64,000 bases of DNA from Amyelois transitella (GCF_032362555.1 NC_083506.1:7301501-7365500); one strand, 5' to 3'; positions 1 to 11,995 are shown, counted from the first letter of the stretch. Numbers and translations: made by a program. The notes: generated by a model not told the origin, from the sequence alone.

Positions 1-854
1 TATAAAAAATATAGAGTACATCGGGTCATCTATTCAGTGTTTTCATCTCAAAAAATACAATTTACTGCTTCTTAAAAGGGGCAGCCATTTTCATAAACTA
101 ATAATAATTGAACTTAATTCCATTGTTATTATAACAACAAACGAGCCCCCACCGGCCCTTAGTTCTTGTCCCTTGCGCCCGAGAACTTGTAACCGAGGTT
201 TGTTGGTAATGCTATTGTATAACATCTCAAGATAGTTCCAGGCTTTCATCTGATTACGATGTAGCGTTGAATGGCAATTCACACTCGATTGGGTTGTTAA
301 CGCTAAGGTGTAATCTTACTTTAACCTTGTTCTAAATTCTTAATGAAGGTTACAATTTGATACATTAACTCGCCAAAAATATATAGATCAATTTAAATAT
401 TAGTAATTTCTATTCCGCCAACCGCTATGCATAGCACGATTATATAGATAATTTAATGAAAAAGTCAAGCTCATTCGTTTTAGTAGAAAAAACAAGCCAA
501 ATATAAAAAGGCATTGGTTTTAACATCAACCTGTACAATGGCTGTTATTAGAGAGACAATAATTTAGGGCAGCGGCAGAGTCCGCTGGGCGGAAAATAGT
601 CGCTCTCCGCCGGAACCGGACGCGCGCCGTCTACAACTCAGACTTAAAACTCTCAGTCTTCTTTAAATTATGTTTACTAATTCTTTAACTTGTAAGAGTA
701 CTTTTTGCATGAATGACAGTATTGAGCAAAATCGTTGGTTTATTGTATAGTTAAATTCTAATCACGCAAGATACAAAACATTAAGTCATGATTGATGTGG
801 GTATGAATTAATTAGGTAAGTTGGATTAGTGCAATGATTCGATGCGTGGTAAAA

Positions 855-945
855 AGATACACATACACACATGAGGCCTTTTTTCTAAAGGGATATACAG
901 TGATTGCATTTTTCCTCTTACCAGGATCCCTGCATACATTTTGTA
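855..945 (-). mobile_element. Decayed RTE 3'-end fragment (inverted arm 1)
   Basis: Read on the minus strand this stretch follows the last about 80 bases of the RTE element at 7480-7570 with many substitutions: the TATGCAG start, the GTGG-AAG-GGAAA block, a damaged version of the 'tagtctctgcctacc' block, and a TG-rich tail. It forms one arm of an inverted repeat with 995-1060. Confidence 0.5.
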
Positions 946-994
946 AATGATAATACTCTTAATATTCAATAATACGGTCTTATACCTACCATTT

Positions 995-1060
995 TTATAA
1001 TGTATGCAGGAATCGTGGTAAGAGGAAAAATGTAGTCTCTGCCTTACTCGTTTTAAAGTA
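995..1060 (+). mobile_element. Decayed RTE 3'-end fragment (inverted arm 2)
   Basis: The block 'atgtagtctctgcc' and the preceding GTATGCAG-AATCGTGG stretch match the RTE 3' end (compare 7488-7530 and 36415-36460). The homology ends soon after, without the TATG tail. Its first 45 bases pair with about 915-960 to give an imperfect inverted repeat. Confidence 0.5.
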
Positions 1061-1860
1061 GCTATCAAAATAGTAAATTTTTGCCTCAAAAGTAAATAAC
1101 TTTTGTATTATTTCATTGTACACACGAGTCGGCGGTCGATGCACACAGCGAGTGCTAATTCACGGGCTATTGGTCGGCTTGCAGCCATTCACTCATCTCC
1201 TTTGATGCATATTTCAACAAATTTCCCTATGTCTGTGCCCATTGGAACAGCCGAAATTTTACCTTAATTAAAACTCAACATTTCGATGTAAATTGCATTT
1301 CGATTTTTATAAAGCTTTAATTATAAGGTTCGAAACTTTGTGAGTTATAATTGAATATGAAATGAATAACGGACTTATGTTTCCAAATTACTATGTAAAT
1401 AATCTCGATTTTTCTAAAGGATCTGTCTGTATATTGTAAATGTTTTTAGTTCATAACCTTTTATAACAATAAGAAATAATGTCTCATTGACAATCGCCCA
1501 AAAATGTTTCCGTGTTATAGTAGTTCCGTAATACACAAAATAATTATAAATTATCTTTGACGGAAAATGTAAGAAATACCCCTAAATATAAATAATATTT
1601 GAAGCACCTATTCCATTAGCTAAGCTTGTGACGAAGAGCTTCTAAAAGCGGATCAGAGAATAGGTTTATGCCTTGGATAAAACGTCAAAAAGGCCGCAAA
1701 CTTAATGGGGCTGCTGTTTAAAATATCTTATTTGTTTCGAGCAGGATTAGATTTTTGACAGGCAAAACGCTTAGAATGTATACATTTTAATTTTAAATAG
1801 ACATTAATTGACAAAGTGATGTTAAAATTAAAACATAAATCGAGTCTGCAAACTGACTTA

Positions 1861-1932
1861 TTTAAAACAAACAGTTCTTTAACTGTTTGTTTTAAAAAAG
1901 TCATGTCATCATTTTGTCTTTACAAAATGATG
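1861..1932. repeat. Two adjacent perfect hairpins with CTTT loops
   Basis: Hairpin 1 has 16-base arms at 1861-1876 and 1881-1896 around the loop CTTT. Hairpin 2 has 11-base arms at 1907-1917 and 1922-1932, also around CTTT. Both pairings are perfect. The pair is flanked by an imperfect direct repeat containing CGAGTCTGC (about 1827-1850 and 1946-1968), which suggests a small mobile unit. Function unknown. Confidence 0.6.
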
Positions 1933-4152
1933 TCCAATTTAGAAATCATAAAGCGAGTCTGCTAATTCATGATTTAATTAAAGTTTGATTTGCAAAGATT
2001 TTGATGCCAAAGAAAAAAGTACATTCTGTAAGTTAAATCTTATATCCAGTCGTGCCAAATACAAAAATGTTCAGATTTCCTCACAAGATTTCCCATGAGT
2101 CATCATACTACACTTGCCTCATAGCTTCTCATATCCAATATAAATATTAGATACCTACCTACTACATCGTAATATCGAAGAACGTACGAGTAAAATATTA
2201 TTTATACTTGACCCGACCTTTTCAATACTTCTTTTTGTGTAGGTTAAAGGTTTTTAACGAAAAAAGTAGAACTTGAAGAAAATTAGCATGTTATAAGTAT
2301 AATAATATTATTTTTATAAAAGTTGGTCTTATACATAGTTTATTATATACCAGCATTTGTCCGCAACTCTATCCGCATAACCTGTAATTTCCGTTTTTCT
2401 TTTCCGTTAAAATTACACTGAAGTTATAGCTTAAGCTTAAATGAATCTCTGCTATTCCTTCGGAAGCAAAACCCCATTTTAAAGCTAAATATAATATATA
2501 CTACTTAGACGATAATGAACATCAAAACGGTGAAACAATGAAAGTTTAGTGAATCGCAGCAGATTGTCAAAGTGGAGAGCGGGTTCAAAGACGGCGGGAG
2601 TTAATGAAGACGCACGCAATAAAGTTTAGCGACAGGTGCGCGCTCGACACTCCGACACGAGTTTCGTTTTCAATTTCACATGAGGCCGTATGTGTGCGGC
2701 TCTAGTTATGTGTTTCAGAGCAGTCGTGGTACAAATATAAAGATTTAAGAGGAATTTCAAAATGTCATGTTCCTCCTCAAACGACTATCATCCTTTTTAC
2801 TGAACCACATAATTCCAAGCCCTTACAGCCTTCCAATACATAATTACTATAATCAATTTTTGTTCTTCAACAAGCATCTTTTACATAACAATATGTATTA
2901 TACGGTTCCACAATCTAGAAAAATAAAGTTATGCAAGCCATTCTCAAAGAATAAATAAGCTTAATAAATTTTAACCCAAAGGTTAACAAGTACCTAACCA
3001 AGTTTCATAAAAAAAAACTACTTACTCTTATTTTGAATAATAAATACTCTAGTTCTGGAAAATTCTCTTTCCTTTACTTTGTTGACAAAATTAACTTTTA
3101 AGTTTCCAGACGTCTCGTAGGCGTATTGTAGTGTAGGCAGTTGTAGTTGTAGGGAGCGTTATTATTAGCGCAAAAGAAAATATATAATCTCAACTCCGCT
3201 GTAAGTACGGCCAAGGTCTACGGGGGCAGATCGGTTAAGATCTCGCCAGTTCTTTGTCTCCCTATCACGAGTCACTTCACCCCGCTTCGACGTTTTTAAT
3301 TAATATGTGTAACCAACACCTTCCTTTCTTGAACATAACATAACGGTACGGTCCAGCGGGAAAAGGAAATAGAAAAACTTCTGAGAATTACGAGTTTCAA
3401 TTAATTTTCTCATTGATATTGCAAGTGGATATATTATTTCTTTTATGTTTAATGTTAAACATACCGTTTCGATATAAAACTGATAGACTATGGAATCATA
3501 ATTTTCTCAACTTAATTCACGAAAAGTTTAAAAACACAACTCTCTTTCAATTTAAAAATATTTAATCAATCCATTAGGTTTTTTCTTGTTTTTCCCCAAT
3601 ATTTGGAAGAAATTTGCTTCCTTTTATTAACCTTTAAATAACCGCTTGGGGGAAAATGATGAACAATTAAGATCAAAATAAAAAGTGAAACATCAAATTC
3701 CCTTTTATTCATTTTTAGTTTCGTTTTGTGAATGACATGAATCTAAACTCCTATAAATTCTTATTCCTCTAGATCTATTTTTGTGTAAAATAATTTATGA
3801 GTTATACGAGAAGGCACACAAGCGAAAGCTAAAAGTAGAAATAAGTATTATACGAAGACAAAGCCTGACTTTTGAAAGTTATCCTTAAGAGGCTTCAATA
3901 AGTTAGGTACCGGTCTAGCATGTTTCCTTTCGACGCGATATTACCCGGTACCGGTACCCTGCCGTTACCTTACTCGTAAATGAGCGCGCCCTCACTCCGA
4001 CTTGTTTACATTTATGAGGCTTGAAGTAATTAGCCGCCTAGAAACTTAGATGCTGCAGATTTACTACGCGAAGACTTACCTTAGTTTCACCTGTTTTGCT
4101 CTAATTTCTCAAGCAATGACGATAAAGAAAACAAGGAAATATTTTCTTTGTG

Positions 4153-7100
4153 CCGTGTGGTTCCCGGCACCATTACAAAAGAATAGGACCACTCCATCTC
4201 TTTCCCACGGATGTCGTAAGAGCCGACTAAGGGATAGACTTGGGATTCCTCTTTAATGTAAATCCCTGCCAATCTAAGGTCTGCCGCGCCGATGGATGCA
4301 TGGCTAGGGGCGAGCCTAGTCTCGAGCGTGCCACTTCCGCCATGGGGTTGGGCGACCCCCAGGTAATGGCTAGCCTTACCCTGGCATGCGGGGCTCTGCT
4401 GGGGCGGACAAAATTGTTCCCTTGCGTCTCGTGGGAATCGCATGGATGCAAATTTTTTAAAAGAGCACCTAAATGGCGGCGATGGTGTCCGCACCCCATC
4501 ACGTCTCGTTCCCGGCGGGAGCGGTATGCGGTCTGCTGAAAGCCGCTTTGCGACGATGAATGTAAGAGGAGGAATGAAGGATAAGATTGAGGAAGTATGC
4601 CAGATGATGGATGAAAGACGTTTGGATGTGTTGTGCGTGAATGAAACGAAGCGGAAAGGATGCGACGCGACGCAGCACGGCCCTTACACGGCGTATTGGT
4701 CTGGAATTTCCAGTACCAGCCGAGGCTGTCAAGGGGTCGGTCTAATTCTTTCTGCACGAATGGCTGAGTGCGTGAATGAGTATGAGTGTGTCAGCCCTCG
4801 TCTTCTATGGATTAGGCTGAAAGTTGGAATCACTCGGATCTTCGTTCTAGGTGTTTATGCACCTTGGGATGTGGGTTCGAGGGGTACAACATCAGCAAAA
4901 AGCGAAAACGAGGAGTTCTGGAATAGTGTAAGAGAAGTATTGAAAGTTACCAAGCCAAATGAGAAGATTATTATGTTAGGTGATTTTAATGGATGGGTGG
5001 GTGTAAAGCGTGATGGATATGAGAAGGTGCTTGGTGCGTTTGGTGACGAAAAGGTGAATGATAATGGAAGAAGTGTATTAGAAATTTGTCTAGAGTGGGA
5101 TCTTTTTGTGTCGAACTCAATGTTTCAACATAAAGAGATCCACACCTACACAAGAGTGGAAGGTATTTTAAAAAGTATGATAGACTTTGTGATTGTAGAT
5201 GAAAGATTGAAGAACAAAGTGCTGGATACCCGTGCATATCGCGGTGCTGGCATTGACTCGGACCATTTACTGGTGATATCCCGGATAAGGGGTATCTTCA
5301 ATCGCTGGCGGCACAGGGTAAGGGAGCAAACCAGCGCTTTGGAAAGAGTAAAAGTAGAAAATTTGCAAGATATGGATGTAGGTAAGAAGTATATTAATAG
5401 ACTGAAGGATGAATTTGAAGATTTAGAGGAAATGAGCGATATTGAAGATGGATGGAAGGAATTTAAAGAAAGAATTGTGAAAGTAGCTGTTGAAGTGTGT
5501 GGTGTAAGTAGAAGAAGGAAAGGAAAAAATCACAAAAATGCGTGGATGAGTAAAGATGTGCAAGAACTTGTGCGATTAAAGAAGAAAGCATGGCTGGATT
5601 TGTTAGCAGCAAAAGCTAACTTAAGAATGCAAGAGGTTATAGATGAAGATGTGAATGAAGCACGTAAGGAATATAAGAAAATGAAAGATTTGGTTAAGAA
5701 AGCTGTGATTAGAAAGAAAGAAGAGTATAAAGAGGATTTTGATAAAAGGCTATCAGAAGACTTTCAGTCAAATCTGAAAGTATTCTGGAAATCCGTAAGG
5801 TCAGCCCGAGGAAATACTATAACCAGAGAGCTGACTAGGATCAGATGCCAGGATGGTAGCGTTGTGAAAGGAGAAGAATGTGTACTAAAGATATGGAAGG
5901 ACTATTTTGAAAGTTTATTTGAAAAAAAGGAAGGAAATAAGAAAGATTTCTGCTATAGCGAAGAAAAAGAGAATGAGATGGAAGGCGAAATTGAAATGTT
6001 CGAAATTGTGGAAGCACTTAAGAGTATGAAAGCGGGAAAGGCTGCTGGGTGTGATAGAGTGTCGGTCGAGATGCTTAAAGCAGGAAAAGGCGTAGTAGCT
6101 AGTCAGTTGTACTGCCTTTTCAATTTGTGTTGGAGAAGCGGCCGAGTACCAAAAGATTGGTGTAAGGCTGTTATCGTGCCACTTTACAAAGGAAAAGGGT
6201 CACAGCTGGACTGCAAAAATTATCGTGGTATAAGCCTGCTTAGCGTCGTCGGCAAATTGTATGCTAAGGTATTGATTAATAGAGTCAGGAATGAAACTGA
6301 TGACAAAATATGGGATGCTCAAGCGGGATTTCGAAAGGGAATGGGATGTACTGATCAGGTCTTTTCCTTGCGGTGCATAGCCGAAAAGTTTTTGGCCAAG
6401 AGTCAAAAAGTCTATTGCACATTCGTAGATCTGGAAAAGGCCTATGACAGAGTTGAGAGGAATGAATTGTGGTCAGCACTTTCTATGCATGGGGTGAGCA
6501 GTCTCTTAATACGAGCACTGAAATCCTTATATGAGGATTCGAGTGCTTGTGTCAGGATAAACGGAGCGCACACTGAGTGGTTTAAGATTGAGAAAGGCGT
6601 TAGGCAAGGATGTGTTGCGTCACCGTGGCTGTTCAACCTATTTATGGATAGCTGCTTGACAGATTTGAAAGAGTCTAAAAGTGGATTAAGGATGAATGAG
6701 TTACTCGTCAAATGTCTGCTCTATGCCGACGATCAGGTTATACTGGCGTCATCAGCGGAGGAGCTACAGGAGATGGTAAACTGTATGCATGAAGCTTTAA
6801 AAGAGAAAGGAATGAAAGTGAACGTAAGTAAAACTAAAACACTGGTTTTTGAAATGGAGAAAGAAATGACAGCATGTAATATTTTGATTGGAGGAGAAAA
6901 AGTGGAGCAAGTGAAAGAGTTTGTATATCTAGGATCAAAGTTTACATCAGATGGCAAGTATGATAGTGATATTGAAAGGAGAGTGAACGCGGGGAACATG
7001 GTGAATGGAGCTTTGCATGCCTTTATGAGCAGTCAGAAACTATCCAAAAAGGCTCGACTGGCTGTGCACAGGGGCGTGTTGGTCCCGACATTAATGTATG

Positions 7101-7580
7101 GGAGTGAAAGTTGGGTATGGCAAAAGAAGCATGAAAGCAGAATAAATGCAGTGGAAATGAGAGCGTTAAGGAGTATGATGGGTGTGAAATTGAGTGACAG
7201 GATAAGGAACAGCGTGATAAGGGAATGTTGTGATGTGAAAGAAGATGTAGTTACAGGAATAGAAAAGGGTATGTTAAGATGGTTCGGTCATGTGGAGAGG
7301 ATGAATGAAAGCAGGTTGACTAAGCAGATATACAAGGAGAGTGTGGAGGGAAAGGTCGGAGTGGGAAGACCTAGACGAACGTATCTTGATCAAATTAAGG
7401 ACGTCCTGGTAAAGGGTCAGGTCAAAAGTACCCGAAACCGCCGAGCTTGTATGAAGAGAGTTATGAATGTGGACGAAGCGAAAGAAGTATGCAGAGATCG
7501 TGGCAAGTGGAAAGAGGTAGTCTCTGCCTACCCCTCCGGGAAAGAGGCGTGATTTTATGTATGTTATGTATGTATGTATG
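4153..7580 (+). mobile_element. Full-length RTE-clade non-LTR retrotransposon
   Basis: A 3.4-kb LINE with about 290 bases of 5' leader, one intact long ORF (4442-7552), a very short 3' UTR and a (TATG)n microsatellite tail rather than poly(A), which is typical of the RTE clade. The first about 100 bases (TGTGGTTCCCGGCACC onward) are shared with the many short elements elsewhere in the window. 3'-truncated relatives lie at 35809-35873 and about 36345-36497. I found no clear target-site duplication, so the 5' limit is approximate. With an uninterrupted ORF it could be recently active. Confidence 0.85.
4442..7552 (+). CDS. RTE endonuclease-reverse transcriptase polyprotein
   Basis: This 1036-residue protein copies the element's RNA into DNA at a nick it makes itself (target-primed reverse transcription). 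The N-terminal part is an AP-type endonuclease: MNVRG (N40), VNETK (E68), GDFNGWVG (D181, N183) and SDHLL (D274, H275) are all present. The reverse transcriptase follows, with FVDLEKAYD (D663), GVRQGC and YADD (D763, D764), then a C-terminal segment with PTLMYGSESW ending in YPSGKEA. Lysine-rich coiled stretches (about residues 330-460) link the two enzymes. No stops or frameshifts interrupt the frame and all catalytic residues seen are intact, so the protein is plausibly functional. The first ATG of the frame is taken as start; a Met at residue 39 just before the endonuclease is an alternative. In databases such ORFs are often misnamed 'craniofacial development protein 2-like'. Confidence 0.9.
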   Translation: MDANFLKEHLNGGDGVRTPSRLVPGGSGMRSAESRFATMNVRGGMKDKIEEVCQMMDERRLDVLCVNETKRKGCDATQHGPYTAYWSGISSTSRGCQGVGLILSARMAECVNEYECVSPRLLWIRLKVGITRIFVLGVYAPWDVGSRGTTSAKSENEEFWNSVREVLKVTKPNEKIIMLGDFNGWVGVKRDGYEKVLGAFGDEKVNDNGRSVLEICLEWDLFVSNSMFQHKEIHTYTRVEGILKSMIDFVIVDERLKNKVLDTRAYRGAGIDSDHLLVISRIRGIFNRWRHRVREQTSALERVKVENLQDMDVGKKYINRLKDEFEDLEEMSDIEDGWKEFKERIVKVAVEVCGVSRRRKGKNHKNAWMSKDVQELVRLKKKAWLDLLAAKANLRMQEVIDEDVNEARKEYKKMKDLVKKAVIRKKEEYKEDFDKRLSEDFQSNLKVFWKSVRSARGNTITRELTRIRCQDGSVVKGEECVLKIWKDYFESLFEKKEGNKKDFCYSEEKENEMEGEIEMFEIVEALKSMKAGKAAGCDRVSVEMLKAGKGVVASQLYCLFNLCWRSGRVPKDWCKAVIVPLYKGKGSQLDCKNYRGISLLSVVGKLYAKVLINRVRNETDDKIWDAQAGFRKGMGCTDQVFSLRCIAEKFLAKSQKVYCTFVDLEKAYDRVERNELWSALSMHGVSSLLIRALKSLYEDSSACVRINGAHTEWFKIEKGVRQGCVASPWLFNLFMDSCLTDLKESKSGLRMNELLVKCLLYADDQVILASSAEELQEMVNCMHEALKEKGMKVNVSKTKTLVFEMEKEMTACNILIGGEKVEQVKEFVYLGSKFTSDGKYDSDIERRVNAGNMVNGALHAFMSSQKLSKKARLAVHRGVLVPTLMYGSESWVWQKKHESRINAVEMRALRSMMGVKLSDRIRNSVIRECCDVKEDVVTGIEKGMLRWFGHVERMNESRLTKQIYKESVEGKVGVGRPRRTYLDQIKDVLVKGQVKSTRNRRACMKRVMNVDEAKEVCRDRGKWKEVVSAYPSGKEA

Positions 7581-8488
7581 TTGCTTCACAAAACCGGTCA
7601 ACAGATAGGGCTATTTTTATTACCTACATAGCTCTAGTCAGTTTTCAAAATGCCAGGCCCATGTGTATGCGCAACCCTCTTGTGTGAAATATACTTTTGT
7701 TTTTTTATAACAAACCCTGTCTGTCTGGTCACTGAAACAGCTTGATTAGTCTGGCAGGGCTGGCCGGCCGAGCCTTGTTGTTGCGGCCGGGGCGCCCGCC
7801 GTGCATCACGCAAATTGTATTCCGCAAACGCCTATCGCAGTATAAAATCCCTTCCCCTCCCGACCCCACAACCCCCACAGTGGAGCCCTTTGCTCGAACA
7901 CAATCTGCACCTGTCAACACGCCCGCGGGGAAGATGCAACATTCATCGTACAAATTCTGCATTTGCATTCGCTCATTGCGCGGAATGTTATTATCGCACA
8001 CAATAGTGTACTGTCACAAACACATTTTATTGTATTACAGCACAACTTCAAAGAAAGTTTAATATCAAACATGAATTAATAATTAAATTGGCACTTTCAT
8101 ATCATTGCTGAAACGGAAATTCGTAGATCAAAGAGAGGCAATTTTAAAATATCAGCGTTGTCGAAAAGGTTGTTTTAGTATGCGCATTTTATATTTGGGA
8201 GCTTATAAATTTCGGGATCGGCATTGCAGTTGCAGTCAAAAATAAATTAACAATGGTGAGTATTTACAGAGCGGCGGACAGATCGGGCGAACTTTTGCAG
8301 TGAATGGGCGTAAAGCTGACTACGCGGCCATTAGCGCACTCGCTAATTACCGGCCAAATCCCCGCGTGCCGAGCAATCCGGCGGAATCGCGTCGTTTGTT
8401 GCCACTGTGGCCTTTTACTCGTAAATACAAATCTCGCAACAAAACATTGCCACTGACATTTCAGGTTCAGGTAGAAAGGTATGCATGA
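7581..8488. other. GC-rich noncoding stretch after the RTE
   Basis: Blocks at about 7745-8010 and 8240-8420 are much richer in G and C than the surroundings. Overlapping ORFs on both strands (for example 7742-8062) arise from this composition and resemble no family I know. It could be a noncoding exon, promoter or conserved element; nothing in the sequence decides this. Confidence 0.35.
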
Positions 8489-8578
8489 AAAATATTTTAT
8501 AAAAATAAAATATTTTATAAAAATAAAATATTTTATAAAAATAAAATATTTTATAAAAATAAAATATTTTATAAATTA
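8489..8578. repeat. 18-bp tandem repeat, about five copies
   Basis: The unit AAAATATTTTATAAAAAT repeats head to tail from 8489 with near-perfect identity, decaying in the last copy. The unit contains the palindromes AAAATATTTT and TTTTATAAAA, so the single strands can fold on themselves. It is an AT-only minisatellite. Confidence 0.9.
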
Positions 8579-11500
8579 AATAGAAACTAAATATTACTTA
8601 TAAAAGAATGTACTTCCGTAAAATATTATCCAATATTTTATTTATTTGGCTCTGTCTATCCCGCAAAGGATATAGACGTGACTATACATATGTATGTATC
8701 TATATTTTATTTGATTAAAAGAAGTAATTCAGGATTTGCCTTCATAACACTTTGCAACGCTATAGTATTATACTACATAGCAGAACTACGAGTAATTCTT
8801 GCAAAAAGTATTTCCTTACATACACATTCATAAATAAGACGATTCTACTTATAATTAGCGGTATCTGAATAAGTCAAGAACTATGATGAAGTTAGTATTA
8901 TCGCGGTAAACGGTAATGCCGGCTGTCCTCAATTTTGCTTTCCATTTAAGAAACTAAAAGAAATAATATCACGCTTACATTATATATTCGATACAGAGTA
9001 GAAAAAGGCTTTTTCAAAGAAGCAACTAACTGAAAAGTGGCTGAAATCTTATTTACCAAATGCTGAAATCTATACCCAAATGAATAAAAATCCTTATTTA
9101 ATTAAAATAAACAAATTCCTACGAATAAGTTTATTTGCCTAGACCGGACATTTGAATAAATAATAATAATTATTAAATAAAATCTTTATTTGCCATTAGA
9201 ACACAGTTTATACGAGTAACAGTAACAAACATTAGTGGTGTTTATTGAGGTATAAAAGCTGCAGTGATCCGTGCCTACGAGACAGGACATCTCCGAACTA
9301 GACGTATCTGTATCCCGGAGTCTGTCCCATCACTTGAAGCTGATGGAAAATAAACGTGTATTGACTTTTATTCATATACATGTCATCCCATCGAGCATTT
9401 AATTTGGAAACAGTTGATGGAAATCTTCAATTAATTTGTAAAGCAAGATTACCTTCACCCGTCTTTCTCATTAACGTGTTCCTTGATTCGGCACAAAGCA
9501 CAGGCGCGGTCATAACAAACATTATTTCAGAAAGTTAACATCCGAAGTGAAGTGAAAAATTCATGCACACATAGTAGGGACCTATAAAACCTGGTTTCCT
9601 CACTTATAAACGTGAATAAGCTTTATAAACGAGTTGTTCTACAAACATTTTCCAATTACAAGCTTTTTAAACTTTACAATATTTAGGTAATAAGATATTA
9701 GCAAATTTAATTGATATTGATTGGTATAATAACTTTTTTCGATGAAAGATGAAATAACATGATTGCACGAGTGAACTAAATAACTAATATACTTTAACAA
9801 GACATATGTATTGCTACTATAAATTTTTATTTAATTTATTTTTAGGCTGCTTAGGATACCCTTCTTCTATAGATAGTTGTGGATTCGTAAACAATTCACA
9901 TCTTTATAGTAAATTTTTTTGTTTATCCACTACATTCAATCTGGCACTTCGATTTAGATGATATTTTGAAATCTATTCAGGTCTAATTCGGAAACCTAGT
10001 AAAAGGGAATAAATATGAGAACAGGCCAAATGTTTAATCAAACATCAGTAAGGTTAAACAAGGTTTACGTTCTGCGTACGAGTATCTTAATGTTATGTCT
10101 TACATTGCTCAGTTGACGGTTAAATTAGCAGAGCTTAAAAGCGGACTGCTGCAAACTCGTAACTACGCAGACAGTCCTGGCTGGTGCCGAATTGCTTCGG
10201 GCTGCGAATGCAACTTGTTATACCAACAATTGAACCCAGTGCTCTGTGCATTGTGAAATGCTGAACGCTGAAGTTCGGGATGTGTATCTTGACAAATTTT
10301 CGTAACACAAGTGAAATCGTCACATCGGGACGTCAATCAAAACTTTTTCATTGTGATACTACTACTTACTGAATCAATTCTTCATTATAATTTGAACTTG
10401 TAAAGAAAATGTAGACAGGGAAAAATATCTAAAAGCGTCATTGTGTAGTAATTCCATCCGGAAGGGTGCTTAAACAGATACCCAAAATCTTTTGAACGTT
10501 TCTTTTATACTTCGTTTTTATGTCTCGGTAAGCCTTGCCTTTGTAAATATCACAAATCAAAGAAAAGTTGAAGATACTCTACGCTTTTCAGAATTTTTAA
10601 TCTAAGAGAAAATATTTTTCTACATAATACTAGACAGACTCTCGTCAATACCTACATTCATTGTACATAAGACTAACATAATGCATTAGTACTTGTACCC
10701 ATTTTGATAAAATTTGCATAAAATAATTAATTATCCAAAGTCAAACAGACTAGTTTTTTTTAAACTCCCACGGGTGCAAAGTCACGGACAAAAGCGAATT
10801 AAATATATTTTCGTATGCCTTTTCTTTTAGTTCTAAGCAAAAAATTGTTAGTAAGTAAGGATTTGCCTAAGTAATGTAACCTGGCTCCAAGAAACATTTT
10901 CCTTAAAACAGTAATTTCGTTTATTTCATTTCGCAAAATGTTCACAGACAGAGTGGAAAAGGACTTTGAAATGTTTTATTTAATAGATATTAACTAAAGC
11001 TTAGAGCTTTGTGTGAGTGTCGAAATACACTTTGAGTACAAAGTAAGGGATCCAATTTTCTTCGGGCCATGCGCTCGGGGGTCCAAGTGGCCCCCCGCGG
11101 CTCCCAATCGACCGCAGAGGAAATTAAACTGTTGAATTATTAACCGACCCTATGAAATAATATTCTCTTCACTACTTCCAATATTGCACCAGATTTACGT
11201 CTCCCTCGTCCGGTCGCATTACTTGCTCCGACGGCATTACCAGTCATGCGTGTCTGTTTTGTCTACTGAGTTTTATAGAGTTTATCGAAATAATGGCTAA
11301 GTTTCCTTTAAGCTGTTGCAAAATATGAAACATTTCTTATTTTGAAGGATTGAAATTTCTCAATAAATCAATGGCTAATTCCAAATATATTCAGTAATTT
11401 GACTGTGATGGATTCAGCGCCATGTTTTCCCTTAATCATAAGAGAATCGAAAGGAATGAACGTATCTCATAAAAGAGTAAATGGCACATCTCCAGAATGG

Positions 11501-11869
11501 GATTTAAACCAGATAGCTCCCGCTAACGACTCTCAACCACAGAATGAGTAGGCCAACGCTCTCATTGGTACAACAACCATAAATTTATTTTTCAATTAAC
11601 TCACAATAAAAGTTATTTACCTTTAACCCTTCGGACTATTTATCACGGGCCGTTACAAAAGTTTGGTGCAAAGAGTTCGAGAGTGGACCCCTCGTCCCTC
11701 AAGATTGATGGGTTCTCTCAGTCAACTCGATGTTGTGCACGGGCCATTCTGTTAGTAGCACCCACTCTTTGTTTTCACTAACAATAGTGGGTTTTCTATT
11801 GAGTTGTTTCTAAAATTGTGTTGAAATATATTTGGAAACATAGCGTTTCATTTTTTAGTTACGTTATCC
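8579..11869. other. Gene-poor region
   Basis: No convincing exon. It holds a 3' fragment of the short RTE derivative at about 8641-8700, a GC-rich block at about 11040-11110, and a possible decayed minus-strand tRNA-like SINE head near 11490-11570 (GGTTTAAATCCC in place of the usual box B). Short ORFs such as 10135-10323 look random. Confidence 0.45.
8641..8700 (+). mobile_element. Short RTE-derived element, 3' end only
   Basis: Matches the last about 60 bases of the short-element consensus: GGCTCTGTCTA, CCCGCAA-GGATATAGACGTGA and an ATGTATGTAT tail. The rest is truncated, as expected for 5'-truncated target-primed insertion. Confidence 0.75.
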
Positions 11870-11995
11870 GTGGAAGAGAGAAGGAGTGGTCCCTTTCTTT
11901 TTTTATTGATTCCGGGAACCACACGCTACATACATTATGACACGTCTTGACCCCTTACGGGGCAGACAAACACAACAGTCTTGAAAAGGCTGAAA
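11870..11995 (-). mobile_element. Two abutting minus-strand short-element fragments
   Basis: About 11870-11930 is the inverted 5' head of the short element (ending GGGAACCACACG), and about 11931-11995 is the inverted 3' tail of another copy (TACATACAT, CGTCTTGACCCCTTACGGGGCAGACA). A single minus copy would show these in the opposite order, so this is a head-to-tail join of two copies, both reduced. Confidence 0.65.

Larger units (their letters stand above)
1..4152. other. Gene-poor AT-rich region (left edge)
   Basis: No ORF here reads like a conserved protein and I can support no exon. It contains an inverted pair of decayed RTE 3' ends (about 855-1060), two adjacent perfect hairpins (1861-1932), and GC-richer islands near 560-625, 1125-1200, 2565-2705 and 3200-3300 that stand out from the AT-rich background. 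Those islands could be conserved noncoding or regulatory DNA, but this is only a composition argument. Confidence 0.5.

Noticed and set aside
7742-8062. Overlapping open frames on both strands in GC-rich DNA
   Set aside because: Long frames on both strands are a side effect of composition; neither product resembles a protein.
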